From Calliopsis andreniformis (lineage: Eukaryota; Arthropoda; Insecta; Hymenoptera; Andrenidae): a stretch of DNA of 64,000 nt. A model generated the notes under the pieces. The model saw only the letters and a program-made list of their open reading frames with translations. It was not told where the DNA came from and did no database searches. This document shows positions 39,850 through 52,804 of this stretch, in pieces; positions within the stretch are counted from its first letter, which is position 1; each line of letters opens with the position of its first letter. The DNA lies in the NCBI RefSeq assembly GCF_051401765.1, contig NW_027480494.1:310001-374000 (forward strand). The letters are read 5' to 3'. The position numbers and the translations under genes are program-made.

Positions 39850-42527
39850 CCATAGCCATAGCAGTCATAGCCATAGCCATAGCCATAGCCATAGCAGCCA
39901 TAGCCATAGCCATAGCAGCCATAGCCATAGCCATAGCAGCCATAGCAATAGCCATAGCAGCCATAACCACAGCCATAGCAGCCATAGCCATAGCAGCCAT
40001 AGCCATAGCCATAGCAGCCATAGCAATAGCCATAGCAGCCATAACCACAGCCATAGCAGCCATAGCCATAGCCATAGCAGCCGTAGCGATAGCCATAGCA
40101 GCCATAGGCATACCCATAGCAGCCGGAGCCAGAGCCACTGCAGCCGTAGACATAGCCATAGCCTTAGCAGGCATAGCCATAGCCATAGCCATAGCAGCCA
40201 TAGCCATAGCCATAGCAGCCATACCAATGGCCATAGTAGCCAAAGCCGTAGCCATAGCAGCCATAGCCATAGCCATATCCATAGCGGCCATAGCCATAGC
40301 CATAGCAGTCATAGCCATAGCCATAGCCATAGCAGCCATGGCCATAGCCATAGCCATAGCAGCCATAGCCATAGCCATAGCAGCCATAGCCATAGCCATA
40401 GCAGACATAGCCACAGCCATAGCAGCCATAGTCATAGCCATAGCTGCCATAGGCATAGCCATACCCATAGCAGCCATAGACATAGCCATAGCAGTCATAG
40501 CCATAGCCATAGCCATAACAGCCATAGCCATAGCCATAGCCATAGCAGCCATAGCCATAGCCATAGCAGCCATAGCAATAGCCATAGCAGCCATAACCAC
40601 AGCCATAGCAGCCATAGCCATAGCCATAGCAGCCATAGCCATAGCCATAGCAGTTATAGCCATAGACATAGCCATAGCAGCCATAGCCATAGCCATAGCC
40701 ATAGCAGACATAGCCATAGCCATAGCAGCCATAGCCATAGCCAAAGCCATAGCAGCCATAACCACAGCCATAGCAGCCATAGCCATAGCCATAGCAGCCA
40801 TAGCCATAGCCATAGCAGTTATAGCCATAGACATAGCCATAGCAGCCATAGCCATAGCCATAGCCATAGCAGACATAGCGATAGCCGTAGCAGCCGTAGT
40901 CATAGCCATAGCCTTAGCAGCCATACACAGAACCATAGCCATAGCAGCCATAGCCATAGCCATAGCAGCCATAGTCACAGCCATAGCAGCCATAGCCACA
41001 GCCGTAGCAGCCATAGCCATAGCCATAGCAGCCATAACCATAGCCATAGCAGCCATAGCGATAGCCATAGCAGCCGTAGGCAGAGCCATAGCAGCCATAG
41101 CTATATCCATAGTAGACACACACATAGCCACAGACATAGCAGACATAATCATAGCCATAGCCATAGCAGCCAATGCCATAGCCATAGCCATAGCAGCTGT
41201 AGCCACTGCCAAAGCGGCCATAGCCATAGCCATAGCAGCCATAGCAATAGCCATAGCAGCCATAACCACAGCCATAGCAGCCATAGCCATAGCCATAGCA
41301 GCCATAGCCATAGCCATAGCAGTCATAGCCATAGACATAGCCATAGCAGCTATAGCCATAGCCATAGCCATAGCAGACATAGCCATAGCCATAGCAGCCA
41401 TAGCCATAGCCATACCCATAGCAGCCATAGCCATAGCCATAGCAGACATAACCACAGCCATAGCAGCCATAGCCATAGCCATAGCTGCCATAGGCATGGC
41501 CATAGTAGCCAAAGCCATAGCCATAGCAGCCATAGCCATAGACATAGCAGTCATAGCCATAGCCATAGCAGCCGCAGCCATAGCCACAGCCATAGCAGCC
41601 ATAGCCATAACCATAGCAGCCATAGCCATAGCAGACATAACCACAGCCATAGCAGCCATAGCCACAGCCATAGCAGCCATAGCCATAGCCATAGCAGACA
41701 TAGCCATAGACATAGCCATAGCATCCATAGCCATAGCCATAGCCATGGCCATAGCAGCCATAGCCATACCCATAGCAGCCATAGCCATAGCTATAGCAAT
41801 CATAGCCATAGCCATAGCCATAGCCATAGCCATAGCCATAGCAGCCATAGCCATAGCCGATGCAGCCATAGCCATAGCCATAGCAGCCATAGCCGTAGCC
41901 ATAGCAGTCATAGCCATAGCCAATGCAGCCATAACCATAGCCATAGCATCCATAGCGATAGCCATAGCAGCCGTAGGCAGAGCCATAGCAACCATAGCTA
42001 TATCCATAGCAGACACACACATAGCCACAGCCATAGCAGCCATAATCATAGCCATAGCCATAGCAGCCAATGCCATAGCCATAGCCATAGCAGCTGTAGC
42101 CATTGCCAAAGCGGCCATAGCCATAGCCATAGCAGCCATAGCAATAGCCATAGCAGCCATAACCACAGCCATAGCAGCCATAGCCATAGCCATAGCAGCC
42201 ATAGCCATAGCCATAGCAGTCATAGCCATAGACATAGCCATAGCAGCTATAGCCATAGCCATAGCCATAGCAGACATAGCCATAGCCATAGCAGCCATAG
42301 CCATAGCCATACCCATAGCAGCCATAGCCATAGCCATACCCATAGCAGCCATAGCCATAGCCATAGCAATCATGGCCATAGCCAGAGACAAAGCAGCCAT
42401 AGCCATAGCCACAGCCATAGCAGCCATAGCCATAACCATAGCAGCCATAGCCATAGCCATAGCAGACATAACCACAGCCATAGCAGCCATAGCCATAGCC
42501 ATAGCTGCCATAGGCATGGCCATAGTA
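39850..42527 (+). repeat. Block repeated at 43,870-45,989, with 558 bp extra
   Basis: The offset is 4,020 up to about 40,690 and 3,462 from about 41,260. This copy therefore carries 558 bp missing from the other, containing one landmark module and the CATACACAGAACC variant. Both copies share a 27-bp duplication of the CCATACCCATAG unit (ACCCA at 42,311 and 42,338; 45,773 and 45,800). Confidence 0.84.
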
Positions 42528-43869
42528 GCCATAGCCATAGCAGCCATAGTCGCCATAGCCATAACCATAGCAGCCATAGCCATAGCCATAGCAGACATAG
42601 CCATAGCCATAGCCATAGCAGCCGTATCCATAGCCATAGTAGCCATAGCCATAGCCATAGCAGCCACAGCCATAGCCATTGCAGCCATAGCCATAGCCAT
42701 AGCAGCCATAGCCATACCCATAGCAGCCATAGCCATAGCCATAGCAGTCATGGCCATAGCCATAGACAAAGCAACCATAGCCATAGCCACAGCCATAGCA
42801 GCCATAGCCATAACCATAGCAGCCATAGCCATAGCCATAGCAGACATAACCACAGCCATAGCAGCCATAGCCATAGCCATAGCAGCCATAGCCATCGCCA
42901 TAGCCTTAGCAGCAATAGCCATAGTAATAGCCATAGCCATAGCAGCTATAGCCATAGCCATAGCCATAGCAGCCACTGCCGTAGCCATAGCAGCCATAGC
43001 CATAGCCATAGCAGCCATAGTAGACATAGCCATAGCCATAGCAGCCATAGCCATAGCCATAGCAGCCATAGCCATAGCCAATGCAGCCATAACCATAGCC
43101 ATAGCATCCATAGCGATAGCCATAGCAGCCGTAGGCAGAGCCATAGCAGCCATAGCTATATCCATAGCAGAAACACACATAGCCACAGCCATAGCAGCCA
43201 TAATCATAGCCATAGCCATAGCAGCCAATGCCATAGCCATAGCCATAGCAGCTGTAGCCATTGCCAAAGCGGCCATAGCCATAGCCACAGCAGCCTTAGC
43301 CATAGCCATAGCCATAGCAGACATAAGCATAGCCACAGCCATAGCAGCCTTGGCCGTAGCCATAGTCATAGCAGACATAGCCATAGCCATAGCCATAGCA
43401 GCCATAGCCATAGCCATAGCAGCCGTAGCCATAGCAGCCGCAGCCATAGCCATAGCCATAGCAGCCATTGCCATAGCCATTGCAGCCATAACCACAGCCA
43501 TAGCAGCCATAGCCATAGCCATAGCAGCCATAGGCATATCCATAGCAGCGAGAGCCAGAGCCGCAGCAGCCGTAGACATAGCCATATCCTTAGCAGCCAT
43601 AGACATAAACATAGCCATAGCAGCCATAGCTATAGCCATAGCTGCCATAGCCATAGCCATAGCAGTCATAGCCATAGCCATAGCCATAGCCATAGCAGCC
43701 ATAGCCACAGCCATAGCAGCCATAGCCATAGCCATAGCCATGGCCATAGCAGCCATAGCCATAGCCATAGCAGCCATAGCCATTGCCATAGCAGACATAG
43801 CCACAGCCATAGCAGCCATAGCCATAGCCATAGCTGCCATAGGCATAGCCATACCCATAGCAGCCATAG

Positions 43870-45989
43870 ACATAGCCATAGCAGTCATAGCCATAGCCAT
43901 AGCCATAGCCATAGCAGCCATAGCCATAGCCATAGCAGCCATAGCCATAGCCATAGCAGCCATAGCAATAGCCATAGCAGCCATAACCACAGCCATAGCA
44001 GCCATAGCCATAGCAGCCATAGCCATAGCCATAGCAGCCATAGCAATAGCCATAGCAGCCATAACCACAGCCATAGCAGCCATAGCCATAGCCATAGCAG
44101 CCGTAGCGATAGCCATAGCAGCCATAGGCATACCCATAGCAGCCGGAGCCAGAGCCACTGCAGCCGTAGACATAGCCATAGCCTTAGCAGGCATAGCCAT
44201 AGCCATAGCCATAGCAGCCATAGCCATAGCCATAGCAGCCATACCAATGGCCATAGTAGCCAAAGCCGTAGCCATAGCAGCCATAGCCATAGCCATATCC
44301 ATAGCGGCCATAGCCATAGCCATAGCAGTCATAGCCATAGCCATAGCCATAGCAGCCATGGCCATAGCCATAGCCATAGCAGCCATAGCCATAGCCATAG
44401 CAGCCATAGCCATAGCCATAGCAGACATAGCCACAGCCATAGCAGCCATAGTCATAGCCATAGCTGCCATAGGCATAGCCATACCCATAGCAGCCATAGA
44501 CATAGCCATAGCAGTCATAGCCATAGCCATAGCCATAACAGCCATAGCCATAGCCATAGCCATAGCAGCCATAGCCATAGCCATAGCAGCCATAGCAATA
44601 GCCATAGCAGCCATAACCACAGCCATAGCAGCCATAGCCATAGCCATAGCAGCCATAGCCATAGCCATAGCAGTTATAGCCATAGACATAGCCATAGCAG
44701 CCATAGCCATAGCCATAGCAGCCATAACCACAGCCATAGCAGCCATAGCCATAGCCATAGCAGCCATAGCCATAGCCATAGCAGTCATAGCCATAGACAT
44801 AGCCATAGCAGCTATAGCCATAGCCATAGCCATAGCAGACATAGCCATAGCCATAGCAGCCATAGCCATAGCCATACCCATAGCAGCCATAGCCATAGCC
44901 ATAGCAGACATAACCACAGCCATAGCAGCCATAGCCATAGCCATAGCTGCCATAGGCATGGCCATAGTAGCCAAAGCCATAGCCATAGCAGCCATAGCCA
45001 TAGACATAGCAGTCATAGCCATAGCCATAGCAGCCGCAGCCATAGCCACAGCCATAGCAGCCATAGCCATAACCATAGCAGCCATAGCCATAGCAGACAT
45101 AACCACAGCCATAGCAGCCATAGCCACAGCCATAGCAGCCATAGCCATAGCCATAGCAGACATAGCCATAGACATAGCCATAGCATCCATAGCCATAGCC
45201 ATAGCCATGGCCATAGCAGCCATAGCCATACCCATAGCAGCCATAGCCATAGCCATAGCAATCATAGCCATAGCCATAGCCATAGCCATAGCCATAGCCA
45301 TAGCAGCCATAGCCATAGCCGATGCAGCCATAGCCATAGCCATAGCAGCCATAGCCGTAGCCATAGCAGTCATAGCCATAGCCAATGCAGCCATAACCAT
45401 AGCCATAGCATCCATAGCGATAGCCATAGCAGCCGTAGGCAGAGCCATAGCAACCATAGCTATATCCATAGCAGACACACACATAGCCACAGCCATAGCA
45501 GCCATAATCATAGCCATAGCCATAGCAGCCAATGCCATAGCCATAGCCATAGCAGCTGTAGCCATTGCCAAAGCGGCCATAGCCATAGCCATAGCAGCCA
45601 TAGCAATAGCCATAGCAGCCATAACCACAGCCATAGCAGCCATAGCCATAGCCATAGCAGCCATAGCCATAGCCATAGCAGTCATAGCCATAGACATAGC
45701 CATAGCAGCTATAGCCATAGCCATAGCCATAGCAGACATAGCCATAGCCATAGCAGCCATAGCCATAGCCATACCCATAGCAGCCATAGCCATAGCCATA
45801 CCCATAGCAGCCATAGCCATAGCCATAGCAATCATGGCCATAGCCAGAGACAAAGCAGCCATAGCCATAGCCACAGCCATAGCAGCCATAGCCATAACCA
45901 TAGCAGCCATAGCCATAGCCATAGCAGACATAACCACAGCCATAGCAGCCATAGCCATAGCCATAGCTGCCATAGGCATGGCCATAGTA
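43870..45989 (+). repeat. Partner of 39,850-42,527 (558 bp shorter)
   Basis: The deletion junction lies near 44,715, where the sequence moves from the context following GACATAGCCATAGCAGCC straight to GCCATAACCACAGCC. It ends where GTAGCCAAAGCC (45,99x) replaces the partner's GTAGCCATAGCC (42,53x). Confidence 0.83.
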
Positions 45990-47550
45990 GCCAAAGCCAT
46001 AGCCATAGCAACCATAGCCATAGGCATAGCAGTCATAGCCATAGCCTTAGCTATAGCCATAGCCATAGCAGCCATAGCCATAGCCGATGCAGCCATAGCC
46101 ATAGCCATAGCAGCCATAGCCGTAGCCATAGCAGCCATAGCCATAGCCAATGCAGCCATAACCATAGCCATAGCATCCATAGCGATAGCCATAGCAGCCG
46201 TAGGCAGAGCCATAGCAACCATAGCTATATCCATAGCAGACACACACATAGCCACAGCCATAGCAGCCATAATCATACCCATAGCCATAGCAGCCAATGC
46301 CATAGCCATAGCCATAGCAGCTGTAGCCATTGCCAAAGCGGCCATAGCCATAGCCACAGCAGCCTTAGCCATAGCCATACCCATAGCAGACATAGCCATA
46401 GCCATAGCCATAGCAGCCTTGGCCGTAGCCATAGTCATAGCAGACATAGCCATAGCCATAGCCATAGCAGCCATAGCCATAGCCATAGCCATAGCCATAG
46501 CAGCCATAGCCATAGCCGTAGCAGCCATAGCCATAGCCATAGCAGCCATAGCAGCCATAGCGATAGCCATAGCAGTCATAGGCATACCCATAGCAGCCGG
46601 AGCCAGTGCCACAGCAGCCGTAGACATAGCCATAGCCTTAGCATTCATAGCCATAACCATAGCCATAGCAGCCATAGCTATAGCCATAGCAGCCATAGCG
46701 ATAGCCATAGCAGCCATAGCCATAGCCATAGCAGTCATAGCCATAGCCATAGCCATAACAGCCATAGCCATAGCAGCCATAGCCATAGCCATATCCATAG
46801 CCGTAGCAGCCATAGCCATAGCCATAGCAGCCATAGCCATAGCCATAGCGGCAATAGCCATAGCCAGAGCAGTCATAGCCACAGCCATAGCAGTCATGGC
46901 CATAGCCACAGCAGCCATAGGCATAGCCATACCCACAGCAGCCATAGCCATAGCCATTGCAGTCATAGCCATAGCCATAGCCATAACAGCCATAGCCATA
47001 GCCATAGCCATAGCAGCCATAGCCATAGCCATAGCAGCCATAGCAATAGCCATAGCAGACATAACCACAGCCACAGCAGCCATAGCCATAGCCATAGCAG
47101 CCATAGCCATAGCCATAGCAGCCAGAGCCAGAGCCACAGCAGCCGTAGACATAGCCATAGCCTTAGGGGCCATAGACATAACCATAGCCATAGCAGCCAT
47201 AGAAATAGCCATAGCCGCCACAGCCATGGCCATTGTATCTAAAACCATAGCCATAGCAGCCATAGCCAAAGACATAGCCATGGCAGCCATAGCCATAGCC
47301 ATAGCCATAGCCATAGCAGCCATAGCCATAGCCATAGCAGACATAGCCATAGCCATAGCCATAGCAGCCGTATCCATAGCCATAGTAGCCATAGCCATAG
47401 CCATAGCAGCCATAGTCGCCATAGCCATAACTATAGCAGCCATAGCCATAGCCATAGCAGACATAGCCATAGCCATAGCCATAGCAGCCGTATCCATAGC
47501 CATAGCCATAGCAGCCATAGCCATAGCCATTGCAGCCATAGCCATAGCCA

Positions 47551-48743
47551 TAGCAGCCATAGCCATAGCCAAACCCATAGCAGCTATAGCCATAGCCATA
47601 GCAGTCATGGCCATAGCCATAGACAAAGCAGCCATAGCCATAGCCACAGCCATAGCAGCCATAGCCATAACAATAGCAGCCATAGCCATAGCCATAGCAG
47701 ACATAACCACAGCCACAGCAGCCATAGCCATAGCCATAGCAGCCATAGCCATAGCCATAGCAGCCAGAGCCAGAGCCACAGCAGCCGTAGACATAGCCAT
47801 AGCCTTAGGGGCCATAGACATAACCATAGCCATAGCAGCCATAGAAATAGCCATAGCCGGCACAGCCATGGCCATTGTATCCAAAACCATAGCCATAGCA
47901 GCCATAGCCAAAGACATAGCCATAGCAGCCATAGCCATAGCCATAGCCATAGACATAGCAGCCATAGCCATAGCCATAGCAGACATAGCCATAGCCATAG
48001 CCATAGCAGCCGTATCCATAGCCATAGTAGCCATAGCCATAGCCATAGCAGCCATAGTCGCCATAGCCATAACCATAGCAGCCATAGCCATAGCCATAGC
48101 AGACATAGCCATAGCCATAGCCATAGCAGACGTATCCATAGCCATAGTAGCCATAGCCATAGCCATAGCAGCCATAGCCATAGCCATTGCAGCCATAGCC
48201 ATAGCCATAGCAGCCATAGCCATAGCCATACCCATAGCAGCCATAGCCATAGCCATAGCAGTCATGGCCATAGCCATAGACAAAGCAACCATAGCCATAG
48301 CCACAGCCATAGCAGCCATAGCCATAACCATAGCAGCCATAGCCATAGCCATAGCAGACATAACCACAGCCATAGCAGCCATAGCCATAGCCATAGCAGC
48401 CATAGCCATCGCCATAGCCTTAGCAGCAATAGCCATAGTAATAGCCATAGCCATAGCAGCTATAGCCATAGCCATAGCCATAGCAGCCACAGCCGTAGCC
48501 GTAGCAGCCATAGCCATAGCCATAGCAGCCATAGTAGACATAGCCATAGCCATAGCAGCCATAGCCATAGCCATAGCAGCCATAGCCATAGCTATAGCAG
48601 CCAGAGCCGGAGCCACAGCAGCCGTAGACATAGCCATAGCCTTAGCAGCCATAGCCATAACCATAGCTATAGCAGCCATAGGCATAGCAGCCATAGACAT
48701 ATCCATAGCAGCCAGAGCCAGAGCCACAGCAGCCGTAGACATA
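47551..48743 (+). repeat. Partner of 38,470-39,662
   Basis: A second, upstream TTAGGGG module starts at 47,163, only 642 bp before the one at 47,805, so this family is tandem here. The upstream module has GTATCTAAAACC, like 2.0-2.2 kb. The downstream one has GTATCCAAAACC, like 38.8 kb. Confidence 0.83.
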
Positions 48744-49061
48744 GCCGTAGCAGCCGTAGGCATAGCCATAGCAGCCATAGCTATATCCATAGCAGACACA
48801 CACATAGCCACAGCCATAGCAGCCATAATCATAGCCATAGCATCCATAGCGATAGCCATAGCAGCCGTAGGCAGAGCCATAGCAGCCATAGCTATATCCA
48901 TAGCAGACACACACATAGCCACAGCCATAGCAGCCATAATCATAGCCATAGCCATAGCCGCCACAGCCATGGCCATAGTATCCAAAACCATAGCCATAGC
49001 AGCCATAGCCAAAGACATAGCCATAGCAGCCATAGCCATAGCCATAGCCATAGCAGCCATA

Positions 49062-49076
49062 GCCATATAAATTGCA
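49062..49076 (+). other. TATAAATT variant, copy 1 (first Ala/Ile-frame stop)
   Basis: The relatives at about 10,167, 20,953 and 24,175 read CATATCCATTGC. Here CC has become AA, giving CATATAAATTGC. It creates TAA at 49,068-49,070. It resembles a TATA box, but no promoter context (initiator or gene downstream) is visible, so I do not call a promoter. Confidence 0.85.
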
Positions 49077-49358
49077 GCCATAGCCGTAGCCATAGCAGCC
49101 ATAGCCATAGCCAATGCAGCCATAACCATAGCCATAGCATCCATAGCGATAGCCATAGCAGCCGTAGGCAGAGCCATAGCAGCCATAGCTATATCCATAG
49201 CAGACACACACATAGCCACAGCCATAGCAGCCATAATCATAGCCATAGCCATAGCCGCCACAGCCATGGCCATAGTATCCAAAACCATAGCCATAGCAGC
49301 CATAGCCAAAGACATAGCCATAGCAGCCATAGCCATAGCCATAGCCATAGCAGCCATA

Positions 49359-49373
49359 GCCATATAAATTGCA
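49359..49373 (+). other. TATAAATT variant, copy 2
   Basis: This is the same CC-to-AA change, 297 bp downstream of the first, giving TAA at 49,365-49,367. Sharing the double change shows that the 297-bp duplication came after the mutation. Confidence 0.85.
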
Positions 49374-50390
49374 GCCATAGCCGTAGCCATAGCAGCCATA
49401 GCCATAGCCAATGCAGCCATAACCATAGCCATAGCATCCATAGCGATAGCCATAGCAGCCGAAGGCAGAGCCATAGCAGCCATAGCTATATCCATAGCAG
49501 ACACACACATAGCCACAGCCATAGCAGCCATAATCATAGCCATAGCCATAGCAGCCAATGGCATAGCCATAGCCATAGCAGCTGTAGCCATTGCCAAAGC
49601 GGCCATAGCCATAGCTACAGCAGCCTTAGCCATAGCCATAGCCATAGCAGACATAGCCATAGCCATAGCCATAGCAGCCTTGGCCGTAGCCATAGTCATA
49701 GCAGACATAGCCATAGCCATAGCCATAGCAGCCATAGCCATAGCCATAGCAGCCGTAGCCATAGCAGCCGCAGCCATAGCCATAGCCATAGCAGCCATTG
49801 CCATACCCATTGCAGCCATAACCACAGCCATAGCAGCCATAGCCATAGCCGTAGCAGCCATAGGCATATCCATAGCAGCGAGAGCCAGAGCCGCAGCAGC
49901 CGTAGACATAGCCATATCCTTAGCAGCCATAGACATAACCATAGCCATAGCAGCCATAGCTATAGCCATAGCTGCCATAGCCATGGCCATAGTAGCCAAA
50001 GCCATAGCCATAGCAGCCATAGCCACAGCCATAGCAGACATAGCCACAGCCATAGCAGCAATAGCCATAGCCATAGCAGCCGTAGACATAGCCATACCCA
50101 TAGCAGCCATAGACATAGCCATAGCAGTCATAGCCATAGCCATAGACATAGCCATAGCAGCCATAGCCATAGCCACAGCAGCCATAGCCATAGACATAGC
50201 CATAGCATCCATAGCCATAGCCATAGCCATGGCCATAGCAGCCATAGCCATACCCATAGCAGCCATAGCCATAGCCATAGCAATCATAGCCATAGCCATA
50301 GCCATAGCCATAGCCATAGCAGCCATAGCCATAGCCGATGCAGCCATAGCCATAGCCATAGCAGCCATAGCAATAGCCATAGCAGCCATA

Positions 50391-52380
50391 GCCATAGCCA
50401 TAGCAGCCATAGCCATAGCCATAGCAGCCATAGCAATAGCCATAGCAGCCATAACCACAGCCATAGCAGCCATAGCCATAGCCATAGCAGCCATAGCCAT
50501 AGCCATAGCAGTCATAGCCATAGACATAGCCATAGCAGCTATAGCCATAGCCATAGCCATAGCAGACATAGCCATAGCCATAGCAGCCATAGCCATAGCC
50601 ATACCCATAGCAGCCATAGCCATAGCCATAGCAATCATGGCCATAGCCAGAGACAAAGCAGCCATAGTCATAGCCACAGCCATAGAAGCCATAGCCATAA
50701 CCATAGCAGCCATAGCCATAGCCATAGCAGACATAACCACAGCCATAGCAGCCATAGCCATAGCCATAGCTGCCATAGGCATGGCAATAGTAGCCAAAGC
50801 CATAGCCATAGCAGCCATAGCCATAGACATAGCCATAGCATCCATAGCCATAGCCATAGCCATGGCCATAGCAGCCATAGCCATACCCATAGCAGCCATA
50901 GCCATAGCCATAGCAATCATAGCCATAGCCATAGCCATAGCCATAGCCATAGCAGCCATAGCCATAGCCGATGCAGCCATAGCCATAGCCATAGCAGCCA
51001 TAGCCGTAGCCATAGCAGCCATAGCCATAGCCAATGCAGCCATAACCATAGCCATAGCATCCATAGCGATAGCCATAGCAGCCGTAGGCGGAGCCATAGC
51101 AACCATAGCTATATCCATAGCAGACACACAAATAGCCACAGCCATAGCAGCCATAATCATAGCCATAGCCATAGCAGCCAATGCCATAGCCATAGCCATA
51201 GCAGCTGTAGCCATTGCCAAAGCGGCCATAGCCATAGCCATAGCAGCCATAGCAATAGCCATAGCAGCCATAACCACAGCCATAGCAGCCATAATCATAG
51301 CCATAGCCATAGCAGCCAATGCCATAGCCATAGCCATAGCAGCTGTAGCCATTGCCAAAGCGGCCATAGCCATAGCCATAGCAGCCATAGCAATAGCCAT
51401 AGCAGCCATAACCACAGCCATAGCAGCCATAGCCATAGCCATAGCAGCCATAGCCATAGCCATAGCCATAGCAGCCATAGCCATAACCATAGCAGCCATA
51501 GCCATAGCCATAGCAGACATAACCACAGCCATAGCAGCCATAGCCATAGCCATAGCTGCCATAGGCATGGCCATAGTAGCCAAAGCCATAGCCATAGCAG
51601 CCATAGCCATAGACATAGCCATAGCATCCATAGCCATAGCCATAGCCATGGCCATTGCAGCCATAGCCATACACATAGCAGCCATAGCCATAGCCATAGC
51701 AGTCATAGCCATAGCCATAGCCATAGCAGCCATAGCGATAGCCATAGCAGCCGTAGGCAGAGCCATAGCAGCCATAGCTATATCCATAGTAGACACACAC
51801 ATAGCCACAGACATAGCAGCCATAATCATAGCCATAGCCATAGCAGCCAATGCCATAGCCATAGCCATAGCAGCTGTAGCCACTGCCAAAGCGGCCATAG
51901 CCATAGCCACAGCAGCCTTAGCCATAGCCATAGCCACAGCAGCCATAGCCATAGCAGCCGCAGCCATAGCCACAGCCATAGCAGCCATAGCCATAACCAT
52001 AGCAGCCATAGCCATAGCAGACATAACCACAGCCATAGCAGCCATAGCCACAGCCATAGCATCCATAGCCATAGCCATAGCAGCCATAGCCATAGCCATA
52101 GCAGACATAACCACAGCCATAGCAGCCATAGCCACAGCCATAGCAGCCATAGCCATAGCCATAGCAGCCAGAGGCAGAGCCACAGCAGCCGTAGACATAG
52201 CCATAGCCTTAGGAGCCATAGCCATGACCATAGCAGCCATAGCCATAGCCATAGCAGACATAACCACAGCCATAGCAGCCATAGCCATAGCCATAGCTGC
52301 CATAGGCATGGCCATAGTAGCCAAAACCATAGCCATAGCAGCCATAGCCAAAGACATAGCCATAGCAGCCATAGCCATAG
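50391..52380 (+). repeat. Partner of the 4,845-6,834 block
   Basis: This segment carries the same variant string as 4,845-6,834, including the paired landmark modules at 51,152-51,427 and the AAATAG landmark variant near 51,126. The match breaks on the right, where ATAGACATAG (6,831) is replaced by ATAGCCATAG. It breaks on the left near 50,390, where the flanking hexamer groupings differ. Confidence 0.88.
51152..51427 (+). repeat. Tandem duplication of part of the landmark module, 138 bp x 2 (distal copy)
   Basis: This is the counterpart of 5,606-5,881 at offset 45,546. It has the same two units and the same flanks. Confidence 0.86.
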
Positions 52381-52804
52381 CCATAGCCATAGCCATAGCA
52401 GCCATAGCCATAGCCATAGCAGACATAGCCATAGCCATAGCCATAGCAGCCGTATCCATAGCCATTGTAGCCATAGCAATAGCCATAGCACCCATAGTCT
52501 CCATAGCCATAACCATAGCAGCCATAGCCATAGCCATAGCAAACATAGCCATAGCCATAGCCATAGCAGCCGTATCCATAGACATAGTAGACATAGCCAT
52601 AGCCATAGCAGCCATAGCCGCCATAGCTATAGCCATAGCAGCCATAGTAGACACAGCCATAGCCATAGCAGCCATAGCCATAGTCATATCAGGCATAGCC
52701 GCAGCCATAGCAGCCATAGCCATAGCCATAGCAGCCATAGCCATAGGCGTAGCAGCCATAGCAGCCATAGCGATAGCCATAGCAGCCATAGGCATACTCA
52801 TAGC

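Larger units (their letters stand above)
813..49070 (+). other. Giant Ala/Ile open frame (16,085 codons), judged a non-coding by-product of the repeat
   Basis: Reading GCC ATA GCA on the plus strand gives an Ala-Ile polymer from the ATG at 813 to TAA at 49068-49070. The same frame is already open upstream, from base 3. It resumes after 49070, meets a second TAA at 49365-49367, and I see no further stop to the right edge. There is no domain, signal peptide, ribosome-binding or Kozak context, intron or flanking regulatory sequence. The codons GCC, ATA and GCA each need at least two substitutions to become a stop, so openness is expected without selection. Both observed stops are copies of one TCC-to-TAA double change. 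An unbroken 1.6-MDa Ala/Ile protein is implausible. Low-level transcription or translation cannot be excluded from DNA alone. Confidence 0.9.
48793..49508 (+). repeat. Local tandem array, spacings 111 + 297 + 297 bp
   Basis: CAGACACACACATAG starts at 48,793, 48,904, 49,201 and 49,498. The two 297-bp units are nearly identical and both contain the rare CATATAAATTGC variant. The last unit has GCCGAAGGCAG, where the others read GCCGTAGGCAG. Single-copy relatives of the 297-bp unit are at about 10,009-10,304, 20,793-21,089 and 24,015-24,313. Confidence 0.9.

Noticed and set aside
813..49070. A 48-kb protein-coding gene for a giant Ala/Ile repeat protein
   Set aside because: Openness follows from the codon set of the repeat, with no one-step stop available. 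There is no domain, start context or gene structure, and the frame begins simply at the first chance ATG.
49062..49373. TATA-box promoters
   Set aside because: TATAAATT arises from one double substitution duplicated with its 297-bp unit. No gene, initiator or other promoter element is nearby.
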